The notes under the pieces were generated by a model. It saw only the letters and a list, made by a program, of their open reading frames with translations, ran no database searches and was not told the DNA's origin. DNA of 64,000 nucleotides from assembly GCA_902544525.1 (NCBI GenBank), contig CACCCN010000002.1:143416-207415 (forward strand). The letters run 5' to 3'. Positions 33,309-43,887 of the stretch are shown here, one piece after another; within the stretch, counting starts at the first letter, position 1, and every line of letters starts with the position of its first letter. A program made the position numbers and the translations under genes. This DNA comes from an uncultured Pelagibacteraceae bacterium (GTDB lineage Bacteria > Pseudomonadota > Alphaproteobacteria > Pelagibacterales > AG-422-B15).

Positions 33309-34568
33309 ATGTCGCTAAAAAAGCTATACCTAATTCCATTATTGATTCTTTTTTTTATTTTCACTTATTACTTAATAAGAAACTTCTCTGATAATAAAAT
33401 CTATATTGAAAATACCGAAAGTTCTTCTAGTGAAATAAAATTAGATGATACAAAAAATTTTTCGCCCTTAGTCGTTGAAGTTATTTATGAAGATCTTTTA
33501 CTTATAAAAGAAGGTCAAACATTTGGAGAGATTTTAAACAATTATGAAATTTCTAATTCGGTAAAATCTAAGATTTTAGAGTCATTAAATAGCAAAGTTG
33601 ATTTAAGTAAATTAAATATTAATACTGAGATTAAAATTACTTTTACTAAAGAAAATGATTTAACTGAAATAAAAAGAATTAGCGTCCTAGACAAGGAAAA
33701 TAACCATATTAAAGTTATTAAAAAAGACGATAATTATATTATTGAGACCTCGTCAATATTATCATTTACTAAACACGTCCTGAAAGAAGTTACTATTAAG
33801 GATAGCCTATATAAATCAGCAATTGAAGCAAATATTCCACCAAATATTATAATGCAATTTGTAAACCTGTATGCTTTTGATGTGGATTTTCAAAGAGAAA
33901 TTCGAAATGGAAATAAAATAAAAATTTTTTATGAAGTATTTTTAGACAGGAAACATATTGTTCGACAAACAGGTAATATTAAATTCGCCTCCTTGGCTCT
34001 TAGAAAAGATACTTACAATCTTTATAGATTTACAACTGATGATAATGGAAAATCTGAATATTTTGACTCAGAAGGAAAAAGTGCAGTTAAAGCTCTAATG
34101 AAAACTCCAATTAACGGCGCTGTTTTATCCTCTGGATATGGAATGAGAAAGCATCCAATTCTTGGATATGATAGAATTCATCAAGGTGTGGACTTTGCCG
34201 CGCCAAAAGGAACTCCAATAATGGCTGCGGGCACTGGTTTCATTGAAAAAATAGGTATGAATGGTGGTGCAGGAAATTATATTAGAATCAAGCATCTCAA
34301 TGGCTATAAAACTGCATATGGACATATGAGTAAATTTGCTTCAGGCATGAAAAAGGGAACAAAGGTTACGCAAGGCCAGACGATTGGTTTTGTTGGTTCA
34401 ACCGGTATGTCGACGGGTCCACATTTACACTACGAAGTCATTTTTAATAATAAAAAAATTAATCCAATGAAAATGAAATTGCCTTCAGGAAGAAAGTTAA
34501 AAGGGAAAATTCTTGAGGATTTTGAAATTTATGTAGCTGATCTTAATAAAGAAATGCAGGTAAATTAA
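33309..34568 (+). CDS. M23 family metallopeptidase (murein hydrolase)
   Basis: GYGMRKHPILGYDRIHQGVDFAAPKGTPIMAAGTG…YGHMSKF…GSTGMSTGPHLHYEV. Confidence 0.93.
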   Translation: MSLKKLYLIPLLILFFIFTYYLIRNFSDNKIYIENTESSSSEIKLDDTKNFSPLVVEVIYEDLLLIKEGQTFGEILNNYEISNSVKSKILESLNSKVDLSKLNINTEIKITFTKENDLTEIKRISVLDKENNHIKVIKKDDNYIIETSSILSFTKHVLKEVTIKDSLYKSAIEANIPPNIIMQFVNLYAFDVDFQREIRNGNKIKIFYEVFLDRKHIVRQTGNIKFASLALRKDTYNLYRFTTDDNGKSEYFDSEGKSAVKALMKTPINGAVLSSGYGMRKHPILGYDRIHQGVDFAAPKGTPIMAAGTGFIEKIGMNGGAGNYIRIKHLNGYKTAYGHMSKFASGMKKGTKVTQGQTIGFVGSTGMSTGPHLHYEVIFNNKKINPMKMKLPSGRKLKGKILEDFEIYVADLNKEMQVN

Positions 34569-34569
34569 T

Positions 34570-35016
34570 TTATTTTTCTGTAGCCGCTGCTTTTTTTAAA
34601 GTTTTTTTCTTAGCTTGAGGAGTAGTTTCTGTCTCTACCTCTTCTTGCGTATCATCCATCGGAATGGGCTTCAAAACTTTTACAATATCTACAGGTTCAC
34701 TATCAAGTTTTTCAGTATCTTCAGAGGTATTGCTACCATTTGGTTTTGATGATCTTGTCTCTGAATTATTTTTAAGATTTCTCTCGTTGATTACTCTTGC
34801 AAAATGTTCAGCATGTTGCAAATAGTTTTCTGCGGTTACATAATCACCTGCGGATGAAGCATCTTTTGCAAGGTTTTTATATTTTTCTAGAACAGTAGTT
34901 AAGTTGCCGGTAACTTTAGGTGCATTATTAGAAGATTCACCCTGTCTACGGTGGTGATTATTACTTCTCTTAAATGTTCTATTTTTATTATTACTTCTTG
35001 AATTCGAAAATTTCAT
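34570..35016 (-). CDS. DUF4167-type protein
   Basis: TTVLEKYKNLAKDASSAGDYVTAENYLQHAEHFARVINER pattern with basic N-terminus. Confidence 0.8.
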   Translation of the reverse strand: MKFSNSRSNNKNRTFKRSNNHHRRQGESSNNAPKVTGNLTTVLEKYKNLAKDASSAGDYVTAENYLQHAEHFARVINERNLKNNSETRSSKPNGSNTSEDTEKLDSEPVDIVKVLKPIPMDDTQEEVETETTPQAKKKTLKKAAATEK

Positions 35017-35117
35017 TTTAATTATTTATCTTGGAAATTTGCTTCTATTATTTTTTTTTAAAAAAATTAAGCAATCAATGAACGTAAACTAGTGTTAACT
35101 TTTGCAATAATCAAGTT

Positions 35118-35969
35118 CTAATTTATAATTTTTTTTGCAATAACACACCTAGGTATGTTTGCTAAATCAACTTTAGTTAAAATCTCAGTAAAACCATTGT
35201 TTTTCAGTAGTTTAGTGACCTCACTTGCTTGACCTAAACCAATTTCTAGAAATAAAAAAAAGTTTTTATCAATTCTTGAAGCTAGGTTACTTATAATTTT
35301 ATTATATGCTTCAATTCCATTATTTTTAGAAAATAATGCTAAATGTGGCTCATAATCATATACATCTTTCTGTATATCTAAACTATCTTGTGAAATGTAT
35401 GGCGGATTAGACACAATAATATCAAACCCATTTAGATTATATTCGGCATAATCTTCATCTAGCAATTTTAGTCTCTCGTGATTTTTTAAAAGTTTTTTAT
35501 TTTCATTTGCTATTTTAATTGCTTCCTTACTGATATCAATACCAATACCACTTGCATTAATATACTCTTGTAACAAAGATATGATTATGCAGCCAGAGCC
35601 AGTGCCTAAATCGGCAATATTTAAATCTATTTTTTTATCAGGAAAATAACTTATTACGCTCTCTAAAATTAGTTCAGTTTCAGGTCTTGGTATTAATGTA
35701 TCCTTAGTAACTTTAAATTCATCGTTCCAGAACGATTGTTTATTAGTAATGTATGCAATTGGCTCTCTTTTTATTCTTCTATCAATGAGTTCAAAATAAG
35801 ATTTAGTTATTTTGCTACTTATTTCATTTTTTTTAAATAATTCAAATTGTTCATTGTCGACAGATAGAATATGCTTGAAAATTATTTTTGCGTCTAAGTT
35901 TGGGTTCTCAACTTCAGCAGCATTTAATTTTTGTATACCGCTTAGAAATACTTCTTCGACCGTTACCAT
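35118..35969 (-). CDS. prmC: Peptide chain release factor N5-glutamine methyltransferase
   Basis: YITNKQSFWNDEFKVTKDTLIPRPETE, IVSNPPYI; downstream of prfA. Confidence 0.92.
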   Translation of the reverse strand: MVTVEEVFLSGIQKLNAAEVENPNLDAKIIFKHILSVDNEQFELFKKNEISSKITKSYFELIDRRIKREPIAYITNKQSFWNDEFKVTKDTLIPRPETELILESVISYFPDKKIDLNIADLGTGSGCIIISLLQEYINASGIGIDISKEAIKIANENKKLLKNHERLKLLDEDYAEYNLNGFDIIVSNPPYISQDSLDIQKDVYDYEPHLALFSKNNGIEAYNKIISNLASRIDKNFFLFLEIGLGQASEVTKLLKNNGFTEILTKVDLANIPRCVIAKKIIN

Positions 35970-37019
35970 TTATTGATTTTGGCTAGCTATTATTAAACCA
36001 GTTATAATTTCCTCAATACCATCTGCATTTAAAATTTGATCTAGTTTATACAAAGTTAAGTTTATTCTATGATCGGTAACGCGACCTTGTGGAAAATTAT
36101 AAGTGCGAATTCTCTCGGACCGGTCACCACTGCCAATTTGTGACTTTCTTTTTTCTGACATTTCAGAGTCTTGTTTATTTCTCTCAAAATCATATAACCT
36201 GGACTTTAACACAAGCATAGCCTTAGCTTTATTTTTATGCTGTGATTTTTCATCTTGTTGAGTTACTACGATTCCAGATGGAGCATGGGTTATTCTTACT
36301 GCGCTATCAGTGGTATTTACTGATTGACCCCCTGGCCCACTTGACCTAAACACATCTATTCTAAGATCTTTTTCTTCAACATGAATATCAACATCATCTG
36401 CCTCGGGTAAAACAACTACGCTGGCTGCTGATGTATGAATTCTACCTTGAGATTCAGTCTCTGGGACTCGTTGAACGCGATGAACACCTGATTCAAATTT
36501 TAGTTTTGAATAAACTTTTTCGCCTGAAATTTTACAAATAGCCTCTTTAATTCCACCATGATCAGCATCAGAAGTTGACAAAAGTTCTAACTTCCACTTT
36601 TCAGTTTCTGCATAGCGCTGATACATGCGTAACAAATCGCCAGCAAATAGTGCAGCTTCGTCTCCACCTGTTCCCGCTCTGATTTCAACAATAACATTTT
36701 TTTCATCTAAAGGATCTTTTGGTACAAGGCTTACTTTAAGTATATTTTCAGACTCGTTTAATTTTTCCTTACATGAAGTGATTTCTTTTTTTGCTATTTC
36801 AATAATTTCTTCGTCATTACCCTGAATTAAAGATAGCAATTCTTCATGTTCCTTTTTATAGCTTTTATAAGTGTCTATGTTGTCTACAATTGGTTTTAAG
36901 TCAGAGTACTCTTTGGAAATCTTGACAAACTGTTCATTATCTCCTGATGCTTGACTCATTAAATCTTCAAGCTCTTTACTTCTTAATAAAATTTTTTCTA
37001 GTTCCTCTTCCTTAAGCAT
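35970..37019 (-). CDS. prfA: Peptide chain release factor 1
   Basis: [41 protein letters not shown] (GGQ); start MLKEEELEK at 37019 (overlaps ispG stop) preferred over 37043. Confidence 0.95.
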   Translation of the reverse strand: MLKEEELEKILLRSKELEDLMSQASGDNEQFVKISKEYSDLKPIVDNIDTYKSYKKEHEELLSLIQGNDEEIIEIAKKEITSCKEKLNESENILKVSLVPKDPLDEKNVIVEIRAGTGGDEAALFAGDLLRMYQRYAETEKWKLELLSTSDADHGGIKEAICKISGEKVYSKLKFESGVHRVQRVPETESQGRIHTSAASVVVLPEADDVDIHVEEKDLRIDVFRSSGPGGQSVNTTDSAVRITHAPSGIVVTQQDEKSQHKNKAKAMLVLKSRLYDFERNKQDSEMSEKRKSQIGSGDRSERIRTYNFPQGRVTDHRINLTLYKLDQILNADGIEEIITGLIIASQNQ

Positions 37020-38103
37020 TTGTCTCGGCAACTCTTTCCTCAACCAGCTTGACTACTTTATTGACTATATCATCGTTAGATATTTTTTGATCAGTTACAC
37101 CTGACAAATATAGCATATTACTTCCTTTGCCCCCTCCAGTTATACCAATATCACTATTAAGTGCTTCTCCGGGACCATTTACTATACAACCAATAATTGA
37201 TACGGTTATAGATTGTTTTATGTGCGATAGTTTTTCCTCTAAGACTTTGACAGTTTCAATAACTGGAAAAGCTTGTCGCGCACATGAAGGACATGAAATT
37301 ATTTTTACACCACGAGATCTTAGATCAAGGCTTTTAAGTATTTCATAGCCTATTTTAATTTCTTCTACTGGATCTGCAGTTAGTGAAACTCTAATTGTAT
37401 CTCCAATTCCTTGGGAAAGAAGTCTTCCTATACTCATTGAAGATTTTATTGAACCACTAACATAGGTACCGGCTTCTGTTAAACCTAAGTGAAGAGGATA
37501 ATTGGTTAAAAGACTTAATTTTTCATATGCTGCAACCATTGTATGAACGTTTGAAGCTTTCACACTAATTTTAAAATTATCAAAATTATTTGACTCAAGT
37601 AATTTTATATTTTCAAGAGCACTGTCTACTAAAGCATCGGCACCTGGTTCTTTATATTTATCTAATATTTTTTTATCAAGAGAGCCTGCATTAACACCTA
37701 TTCGCATTGAGATTTTATTGGCTTTTGCGGCAGCTATGACTTCTTTTATCTTTTCTGGACCTATATTTCCAGGATTAACACGAAGACAAGCAGCGCCTGA
37801 GTCTGCTGCTTCGAGTGCTCTTTTATAATGAAAGTGGATATCCGCAACTATAGGTATATCTGCAGTATTAACTATTTCTTTTAAAGCCTTAGTCGCATCA
37901 GTATTTGGACAAGAAACTCGTACAATATCTGCACCCTCATTTTCAAGAGATTTTATTTGATTAACTGTTGCTTCTACATCTTCTGTAATAGTGTTTGTCA
38001 TAGACTGCACACTAATCAATGCATCTCCTCCAACTTTGACGTCACCAACCATTATTTGTTTGGTTTTTTTTCGGGATATTTTATTATCAATATTATAGCT
38101 CAT
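37012..38103 (-). CDS. ispG: 4-hydroxy-3-methylbut-2-enyl diphosphate synthase
   Basis: [35 protein letters not shown]…[11 protein letters not shown]…CIVNGPGEA. Confidence 0.95.
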   Translation of the reverse strand: MSYNIDNKISRKKTKQIMVGDVKVGGDALISVQSMTNTITEDVEATVNQIKSLENEGADIVRVSCPNTDATKALKEIVNTADIPIVADIHFHYKRALEAADSGAACLRVNPGNIGPEKIKEVIAAAKANKISMRIGVNAGSLDKKILDKYKEPGADALVDSALENIKLLESNNFDNFKISVKASNVHTMVAAYEKLSLLTNYPLHLGLTEAGTYVSGSIKSSMSIGRLLSQGIGDTIRVSLTADPVEEIKIGYEILKSLDLRSRGVKIISCPSCARQAFPVIETVKVLEEKLSHIKQSITVSIIGCIVNGPGEALNSDIGITGGGKGSNMLYLSGVTDQKISNDDIVNKVVKLVEERVAETNA

Positions 38104-38153
38104 GATTTTTGTTTTCTCATATCAGCAGTTATTACTAATGATTTTATTAATAT

Positions 38154-39389
38154 TTATAATTTATCAAGTTCAAATATTTGATGTAAAGATCTAACGGCTT
38201 CTTCTGTTCTGGCCATATCAATAAGTACGCTTATTTTTATTTCAGAGGTAGATATTACTTCAATATTGATGTTGTTTTTTGAAAGACAGTCAAACATTTT
38301 TGCAGCAATACCTGGTTGGTTTCTCATACCCGCACCTATAATAGATACTTTAGATAAATTGTTTTCACTAATTACCTTTTCATAATTAATAGAGCTTTTT
38401 AAATCATCTAATATTTTTACAGATTGATCTAAGTCAGTGACTGGGACCGTAAAAGTTAAATTAGTTTCTTTTCTCTCAATAAAATTATTTTGAACTATCA
38501 TATCTACATTAATACTCTTATTAGATAGTGCGTTGAAGATAGTTGCTGCAATACCTGGTTGGTCCACTAGACCTATCACTGTAATTTTAGCCTCATCTTT
38601 TGAGTAAGCCACTCCAGATACAGCCTTACTTTCGTTATTCATTACTTCATCACTGATTACTGTGCCCATGTCATCTGGATGGAAAGTTGATCTAACTTGA
38701 ACTTTTACATTATGATTAATAGCCGACTCTACAGATGATGTTTGTAATACTTTGGCACCCTGAGATGACATTTCTATCATCTCCTCATAAGATATTTTGT
38801 TAAGTCGTTTCACATTGTCTGCCATTCTAGGATCAGTAGTATAAACACCGTTAACATCCGTATATATGTCACACCTTTCTGCGTTTAAGGCTGAAGCAAG
38901 AAACACTGCTGTATTATCAGAGCCTCCTCTTCCAATAGTTGTTATCCTGCCATCAGAACCAACTCCTTGAAAACCTGCTACAACTGCTACCTGTCGGTTT
39001 TTAAAACCATTTATAATTTTTTCATCCTCAATTTTAGATATAACTGAATGCCTATGATTTCCAGAAGTATAAATTGGAAGTTGCCAGCCCAACCAAGATC
39101 GAGCATCAATATTTAAATCTTTTAGCGCTAAAGCCATAAGACCAGAAGTAATTTGTTCTCCCGATGCGACGATTGCATCATACTCAGCGTCATCGTGAGC
39201 ATTTTTATTTTCAGAATTTATTAAATTTATATTTTCAATTAACTTATTAGTAGTTCCTGACATTGCAGATACCACCACTGCAATATTATGGCCTAAATCA
39301 TACTCTTTTTTAATAATTTGTGCTGCTGACTTTATTAAATCTACTGATCCAACAGATGTTCCCCCAAATTTAAGGACTAAAATAGACAT
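38154..39389 (-). CDS. lysC: Aspartate kinase
   Basis: VLKFGGTSVGSVDLI, GRGGSDNTAVFLA, two C-terminal ACT repeats. Confidence 0.95.
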   Translation of the reverse strand: MSILVLKFGGTSVGSVDLIKSAAQIIKKEYDLGHNIAVVVSAMSGTTNKLIENINLINSENKNAHDDAEYDAIVASGEQITSGLMALALKDLNIDARSWLGWQLPIYTSGNHRHSVISKIEDEKIINGFKNRQVAVVAGFQGVGSDGRITTIGRGGSDNTAVFLASALNAERCDIYTDVNGVYTTDPRMADNVKRLNKISYEEMIEMSSQGAKVLQTSSVESAINHNVKVQVRSTFHPDDMGTVISDEVMNNESKAVSGVAYSKDEAKITVIGLVDQPGIAATIFNALSNKSINVDMIVQNNFIERKETNLTFTVPVTDLDQSVKILDDLKSSINYEKVISENNLSKVSIIGAGMRNQPGIAAKMFDCLSKNNINIEVISTSEIKISVLIDMARTEEAVRSLHQIFELDKL

Positions 39390-39497
39390 AATTATTTATT
39401 ACTTCGTGATGACTTTTGTTAATATTTTTCTATATGTTGTTATGGCTAGAATTAATGTAAATAGCTATATTTAGCAAGAATAAGTTTGGATCGAGCA

Positions 39498-40238
39498 ATG
39501 GAAGAAATTAAAAATACTATAAATACTGAAGAAATAAATAAGTTTTCTCAACTTGCAGATGAATGGTGGAAAATTGATGGTAAGTTCAAAACTCTTCACA
39601 AATTTAATCCTATTCGATTAAAATTTATTATTGATCAAACAATCACAATTTTTAACTGTGACCATAAAAATGAATTGCCGCTAAAAGGTATAAAAATATT
39701 AGATATAGGCTGTGGCGGAGGTTTATTATCTGAACCACTATCACGTCTTGGTGCCGAAGTAACTGGCGTGGATGCAGCAGAAAATAATATTAAAGCAGCA
39801 AGTATTCATGCAAAAAAAGAAAATTTAGAAATTAATTATATTAATGGTGATATTGATAGTCTTAACCCTGATGAAAAGTTTGATATAATATTGAATATGG
39901 AAGTAATTGAACATGTAGATAATACAGATTACTTCATGAAAAGTTGTTGTGATAGAGTTAGGTCAAATGGACTAATCTTTATGGCAACTATAAATAAAAC
40001 ACTATTCTCATTAATTTTTGCAAAGTATATGGCTGAATATGTTCTAGGATTTTTACCCAAAGGAACACATGATTGGAATAAATTTTTATCTCCAGAAGAA
40101 ATCTATGCTTTTCTAATTAAAAATCATTTTAATGTTAGAGAAACATTAGGGGTTAATTATAATCCAATTAAAAATAATTGGTCTATTTCTCGATCAACTC
40201 CAGCAAATTACATGGTGCTTGGTCAAAAAAATAATTAA
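39498..40238 (+). CDS. ubiG: Ubiquinone biosynthesis O-methyltransferase
   Basis: FSQLADEWWKIDGKFKTLHKFNPIRLKFI…ILDIGCGGGLLSEPLSRLGAEVTGVD…GFLPKGTHDWNKF; ATG 39498 (or TTG 39486). Confidence 0.94.
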   Translation: MEEIKNTINTEEINKFSQLADEWWKIDGKFKTLHKFNPIRLKFIIDQTITIFNCDHKNELPLKGIKILDIGCGGGLLSEPLSRLGAEVTGVDAAENNIKAASIHAKKENLEINYINGDIDSLNPDEKFDIILNMEVIEHVDNTDYFMKSCCDRVRSNGLIFMATINKTLFSLIFAKYMAEYVLGFLPKGTHDWNKFLSPEEIYAFLIKNHFNVRETLGVNYNPIKNNWSISRSTPANYMVLGQKNN

Positions 40239-40247
40239 GGGATAATT

Positions 40248-41057
40248 TCATGCCTTTAATGATGGAATTGCTCTTTGCGTAGCATCAACTTCTGCAAGAT
40301 TAATTTCAGCCATCATTATCCCCACGCCTTTCTTTTTAATTTTAACATTAGTGCCCCACGGCGAGACTATAATACTATTTCCAAAAGTTTCTCTACCAGC
40401 ATAATGACGTCCATATTGTGCTGGGGCAACAATGAAACAACCATTTTCAATTGCTCTAGCTTTTACTAGAGTTAACCAATGAGCTTTTCCTGTTGTTTTA
40501 GTAAAAGCAGAAGGTATAAAAATTATTTTACATCCCAATTTGGCAAGACTTCGATACATGTTTGGAAATCTCAAATCATAGCATATACTCAAACCAACTT
40601 TAGCCCATGGTGTTTTAGCAGTTTTTAATTTTTTTCCATTTTTATACAAACTTGATTCATTATAAATTTCTTTATCTGAAAGTTTTACATCGAACATATG
40701 AATTTTGTCATAAGTTGAGATAATTATGCCTTTATTATTAATTAAGTAAGATCGATTAGAAAGTTTACTACTATTCTTAATTATTAAGGAACCAAGTAAA
40801 ATCCATACGGAATGTGCTTTAGCTATCTTTTGAATTCTATTTAAAAAATTTGTATTATCTTTATTGGAACAGGCTAACACAAGCTTCTCTTTGTTAGGAT
40901 GCATTATATTGGTATTTTCTGGAGTGGCTATAAATTGAGCTCCTTTTTTGATAGCGGAATTGATTAAAACCTCTACAACTTCTAAATTTTTATTAATATT
41001 GGATTTACTGTTTATCTGAATACAAGCAATTTTTAATTTATTACTTTTTTTGTTCAT
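40248..41057 (-). CDS. Carbon-nitrogen hydrolase (nitrilase superfamily)
   Basis: GAQFIATPENTN, YDKIHMFDV, VGLSICYDLRFPNMYRSLAKLGCKIIFIPSAFTKTTG. Confidence 0.9.
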   Translation of the reverse strand: MNKKSNKLKIACIQINSKSNINKNLEVVEVLINSAIKKGAQFIATPENTNIMHPNKEKLVLACSNKDNTNFLNRIQKIAKAHSVWILLGSLIIKNSSKLSNRSYLINNKGIIISTYDKIHMFDVKLSDKEIYNESSLYKNGKKLKTAKTPWAKVGLSICYDLRFPNMYRSLAKLGCKIIFIPSAFTKTTGKAHWLTLVKARAIENGCFIVAPAQYGRHYAGRETFGNSIIVSPWGTNVKIKKKGVGIMMAEINLAEVDATQRAIPSLKA

Positions 41058-41313
41058 CGATCAGCAAGCTGTTTAAATCACCACTCGCTGACAATGTGGC
41101 TAATTCACTATAGCCGCCTACGTGTGTATCATTAATGAAGATCTGTGGCACCGTTCTCATACCATTTGATTTTTCTAACATTTCTGTGCGCAGCTCACTA
41201 TTATGTTGAATATTTAATTCTTCATAAGTTAGGCCTTTACTATCTAAAAGTTTTTTAGCGTGAACACAGTAGTTACAATAATCAGATGTATAAACTTTAA
41301 TTTTATTTTTCAT
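41041..41313 (-). CDS. grxC: Glutaredoxin 3
   Basis: VYTSDYCNYCVHAKKLLDSKG…RTVPQIFINDTHVGGYSEL. Confidence 0.92.
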   Translation of the reverse strand: MKNKIKVYTSDYCNYCVHAKKLLDSKGLTYEELNIQHNSELRTEMLEKSNGMRTVPQIFINDTHVGGYSELATLSASGDLNSLLIDEQKK

Positions 41314-41362
41314 ATATAAACATATAATAGAGATTATATCTTAAAACAATAATTAAAAATTT

Positions 41363-42130
41363 ATGATTAATAAAAATAGATATATCATGGCACGAAGTCG
41401 CTCACTCACTATGAGTGATACAAAAGATACTGTTGATCATTTTATCACTGATCGATTTATTGAAATAATATTAGACCATAAAAAAACATTTAATAACGCC
41501 TTAATTATAGGTGATAGAAATAATTTTACTAAAAAAAAGTTAAGTGAAATTGGTATAAGAAATACTACACAAATCGATATTTCTAACGAGGAAGAGTCTA
41601 AAAATTTTTTTATCCTCTCAAATACTGAAGTATTACCAGATCTAGAAGAATACGATTTAATTATTGGACTATCATTAATAAATTTTCTCGAAGATATTCC
41701 GAGCTTTTTGAAACAATTAAAAAATATACTGACTAAAGATGGGCTTTTACTAACAAGCTTTTTTTCAGAAAATAATATTCTTGAACTTAAGGACTTATTT
41801 TCTAGAGTTGAATTAAACATATATGAGGGAATTTCTCAGAGATTCATGCCTATTATAGATATAAGAGAAGTAGGAGACCTAATTAATAATATTGGATTTT
41901 TTGACACAGTAATAACAAGAGAAAAATTAGAATACAAATATGAAAATTTTAATGAAATGGTCTCTCACCTGCGTTTAATGGCTTATACTAATTTTCTTGA
42001 TGTTAAAAATAATAAATTTATTACCAAACATTTCATAAATTCACTAGTTAATGATTTTGAAAAAAATAAAACTAATAGCTTATTCAAACTTAGTTTTGAT
42101 ATTTTAATTATAAACTCATGGAATAAATAA
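41363..42130 (+). CDS. SAM-dependent methyltransferase (BioC/NDUFAF5-like)
   Basis: Arg-containing N-terminus, YDLIIGLSLINFLEDIPSFLKQLKNILTKDGLLLTSFF, beside grxC as in many alphaproteobacteria. Confidence 0.65.
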   Translation: MINKNRYIMARSRSLTMSDTKDTVDHFITDRFIEIILDHKKTFNNALIIGDRNNFTKKKLSEIGIRNTTQIDISNEEESKNFFILSNTEVLPDLEEYDLIIGLSLINFLEDIPSFLKQLKNILTKDGLLLTSFFSENNILELKDLFSRVELNIYEGISQRFMPIIDIREVGDLINNIGFFDTVITREKLEYKYENFNEMVSHLRLMAYTNFLDVKNNKFITKHFINSLVNDFEKNKTNSLFKLSFDILIINSWNK

Positions 42131-42131
42131 A

Positions 42132-42533
42132 TTAAAATTTTTTACTTTTTAAAATTTTTTGGATAATTTTTCTACTTGCTGGCAGCATATTACAATCATT
42201 AAGCATTGCCTTATCTACCCATTTAATTCTTTGCTTTTCCATACCTTTAACTTTTCCTTGCCACTTGTTAGCAAAATAAACTTGCATTGATAGAAAATAG
42301 TTAGGGTATTGATAAAAAATATTCATTAAAAACTGTAGGTTCTTAATTTCTATTTGAACTCCAAGTTCTTCATTTATTTCCCTAACAGCAGCAGCATTGA
42401 ATTGCTCAAAGTTTTTTACTTTGCCACCTGGAAACTCCCAAAAACCTTCCATGAATTTACCACTCGGTCTTTGTGTAATAAGAACTTTTCTTTTATTGGT
42501 TATAATTACACAAGAGCAAAATAAAACTCTCAT
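42132..42533 (-). CDS. mutT: NUDIX hydrolase, MutT (8-oxo-dGTP diphosphatase)-like
   Basis: GFWEFPGGKVKNFEQFNAAAVREINEELGV (Nudix box). Confidence 0.88.
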   Translation of the reverse strand: MRVLFCSCVIITNKRKVLITQRPSGKFMEGFWEFPGGKVKNFEQFNAAAVREINEELGVQIEIKNLQFLMNIFYQYPNYFLSMQVYFANKWQGKVKGMEKQRIKWVDKAMLNDCNMLPASRKIIQKILKSKKF

Positions 42534-43759
42534 GTTTTATAGGAAGCATTAATTCTGACATAATCGTAAGAGTAATCGCAAGTCATCATTTTAGCGGTAC
42601 CTTTGCCTATACCTAAATCAATAGAAATTATTATTTGATCATTTTTCATATAATTTTTAAGCTTTAATTCATTATATGCTGGACTTTGAGTTCCATTTTT
42701 TGCCACTATTTCTCTACCAATTTTGATTTTTAGCTTTTTTTTATTTATTGGCTCTCTTGATTTACCAATTGCCATAACAATTCTTCCCCAATTTGGATCC
42801 TCACCATAGATCGCAGTTTTAACTAAAGGTGATTGGGCTACAGAACGCGCGATGCTTTTTGCAGAATTAGTATTTTTTGCACCACTTACACTTATATTTA
42901 CCAACTTTGTAGCTCCCTCTCCATCTCTTACTATTTGTTCAGATAAATTGCCCATAATAGTTTTTAATTTAAGCACAAAATCTTTTAACTTTCTGTCATT
43001 TTTGTTTTTTATATTTTTATGCTTAGATGCGTTCGTACTTATAAGCATTACAGTATCATTGGTAGATTCATCACCATCAACACTAATAGTATTAAAAGTT
43101 TCCTCGTTTATTTCTGATAAAATAGATTGAAGCACTGATCTATTAATATTTGCGTCAGTAAAAATAAATCCAAGCATAGTGGCCATATTTGGCGCAATCA
43201 TTCCAGAGCCCTTAGCAATACCTTTTATAGTCACTTTTTTGCCATCAATCATTGCGCTAGCTTCACTAACTTTAGGAAAAGTATCAGTTGTCATAATGGC
43301 TTTTGCGGCATTAAGCCAATTTGACTTTTTAGCTTTATCAAATTTTGATACTGCATTAATTATTTTTTTAAATGGAAAAGGTTCTCCAATAACACCTGTA
43401 GAAGCAACAAATATTTTATTAGAAAGAATATCAAATTTTTGACCAATAAAATTAACCAATTTGTGCATAGCTTTTGCTCCTGCATCACCTGTAAATGTAT
43501 TAGCATTTCCAGAGTTTATAATTATTGCTTTGACTTTTCCTTTTTTTAAATTTTTTTCATTCCAATCCAAGGTGATAGATCTTGTTTTTGATTGTGTAAA
43601 AACTTCTGCAATACTAAATTCTTCATCAAATAGAAAAAAAAGAACGTCCAGTCTAGAGTTTTTATATAAATTAGCTGTATAGGTATAAATATTAATACCT
43701 GGAATCGGTCCCATTGATTTTATCTTCTTTGGAGCTAGTGGTGATACTTTATTTTTCAT
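42530..43759 (-). CDS. argJ: Bifunctional ornithine acetyltransferase / N-acetylglutamate synthase
   Basis: NSGNANTFTGDAG, KGSGMIAPNMATMLGFIFTDA, SVDGDESTNDT. Confidence 0.94.
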   Translation of the reverse strand: MKNKVSPLAPKKIKSMGPIPGINIYTYTANLYKNSRLDVLFFLFDEEFSIAEVFTQSKTRSITLDWNEKNLKKGKVKAIIINSGNANTFTGDAGAKAMHKLVNFIGQKFDILSNKIFVASTGVIGEPFPFKKIINAVSKFDKAKKSNWLNAAKAIMTTDTFPKVSEASAMIDGKKVTIKGIAKGSGMIAPNMATMLGFIFTDANINRSVLQSILSEINEETFNTISVDGDESTNDTVMLISTNASKHKNIKNKNDRKLKDFVLKLKTIMGNLSEQIVRDGEGATKLVNISVSGAKNTNSAKSIARSVAQSPLVKTAIYGEDPNWGRIVMAIGKSREPINKKKLKIKIGREIVAKNGTQSPAYNELKLKNYMKNDQIIISIDLGIGKGTAKMMTCDYSYDYVRINASYKT

Positions 43760-43887
43760 TGTGTCTTTTGGCCTTTTTATTGTTTTTTTTAGCTAATAAC
43801 TCTATGAGCGTTGATTATTTGACAATGTTGTTGCAAGGTTTAAAAGTAATATCATTTTAAACTAATTTAGATTTATACTAAACTATA

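Noticed and set aside
42852-43682. Three plus-strand ORFs antisense to argJ
   Set aside because: Shadow ORFs of argJ; hydrophobic low-complexity translations.
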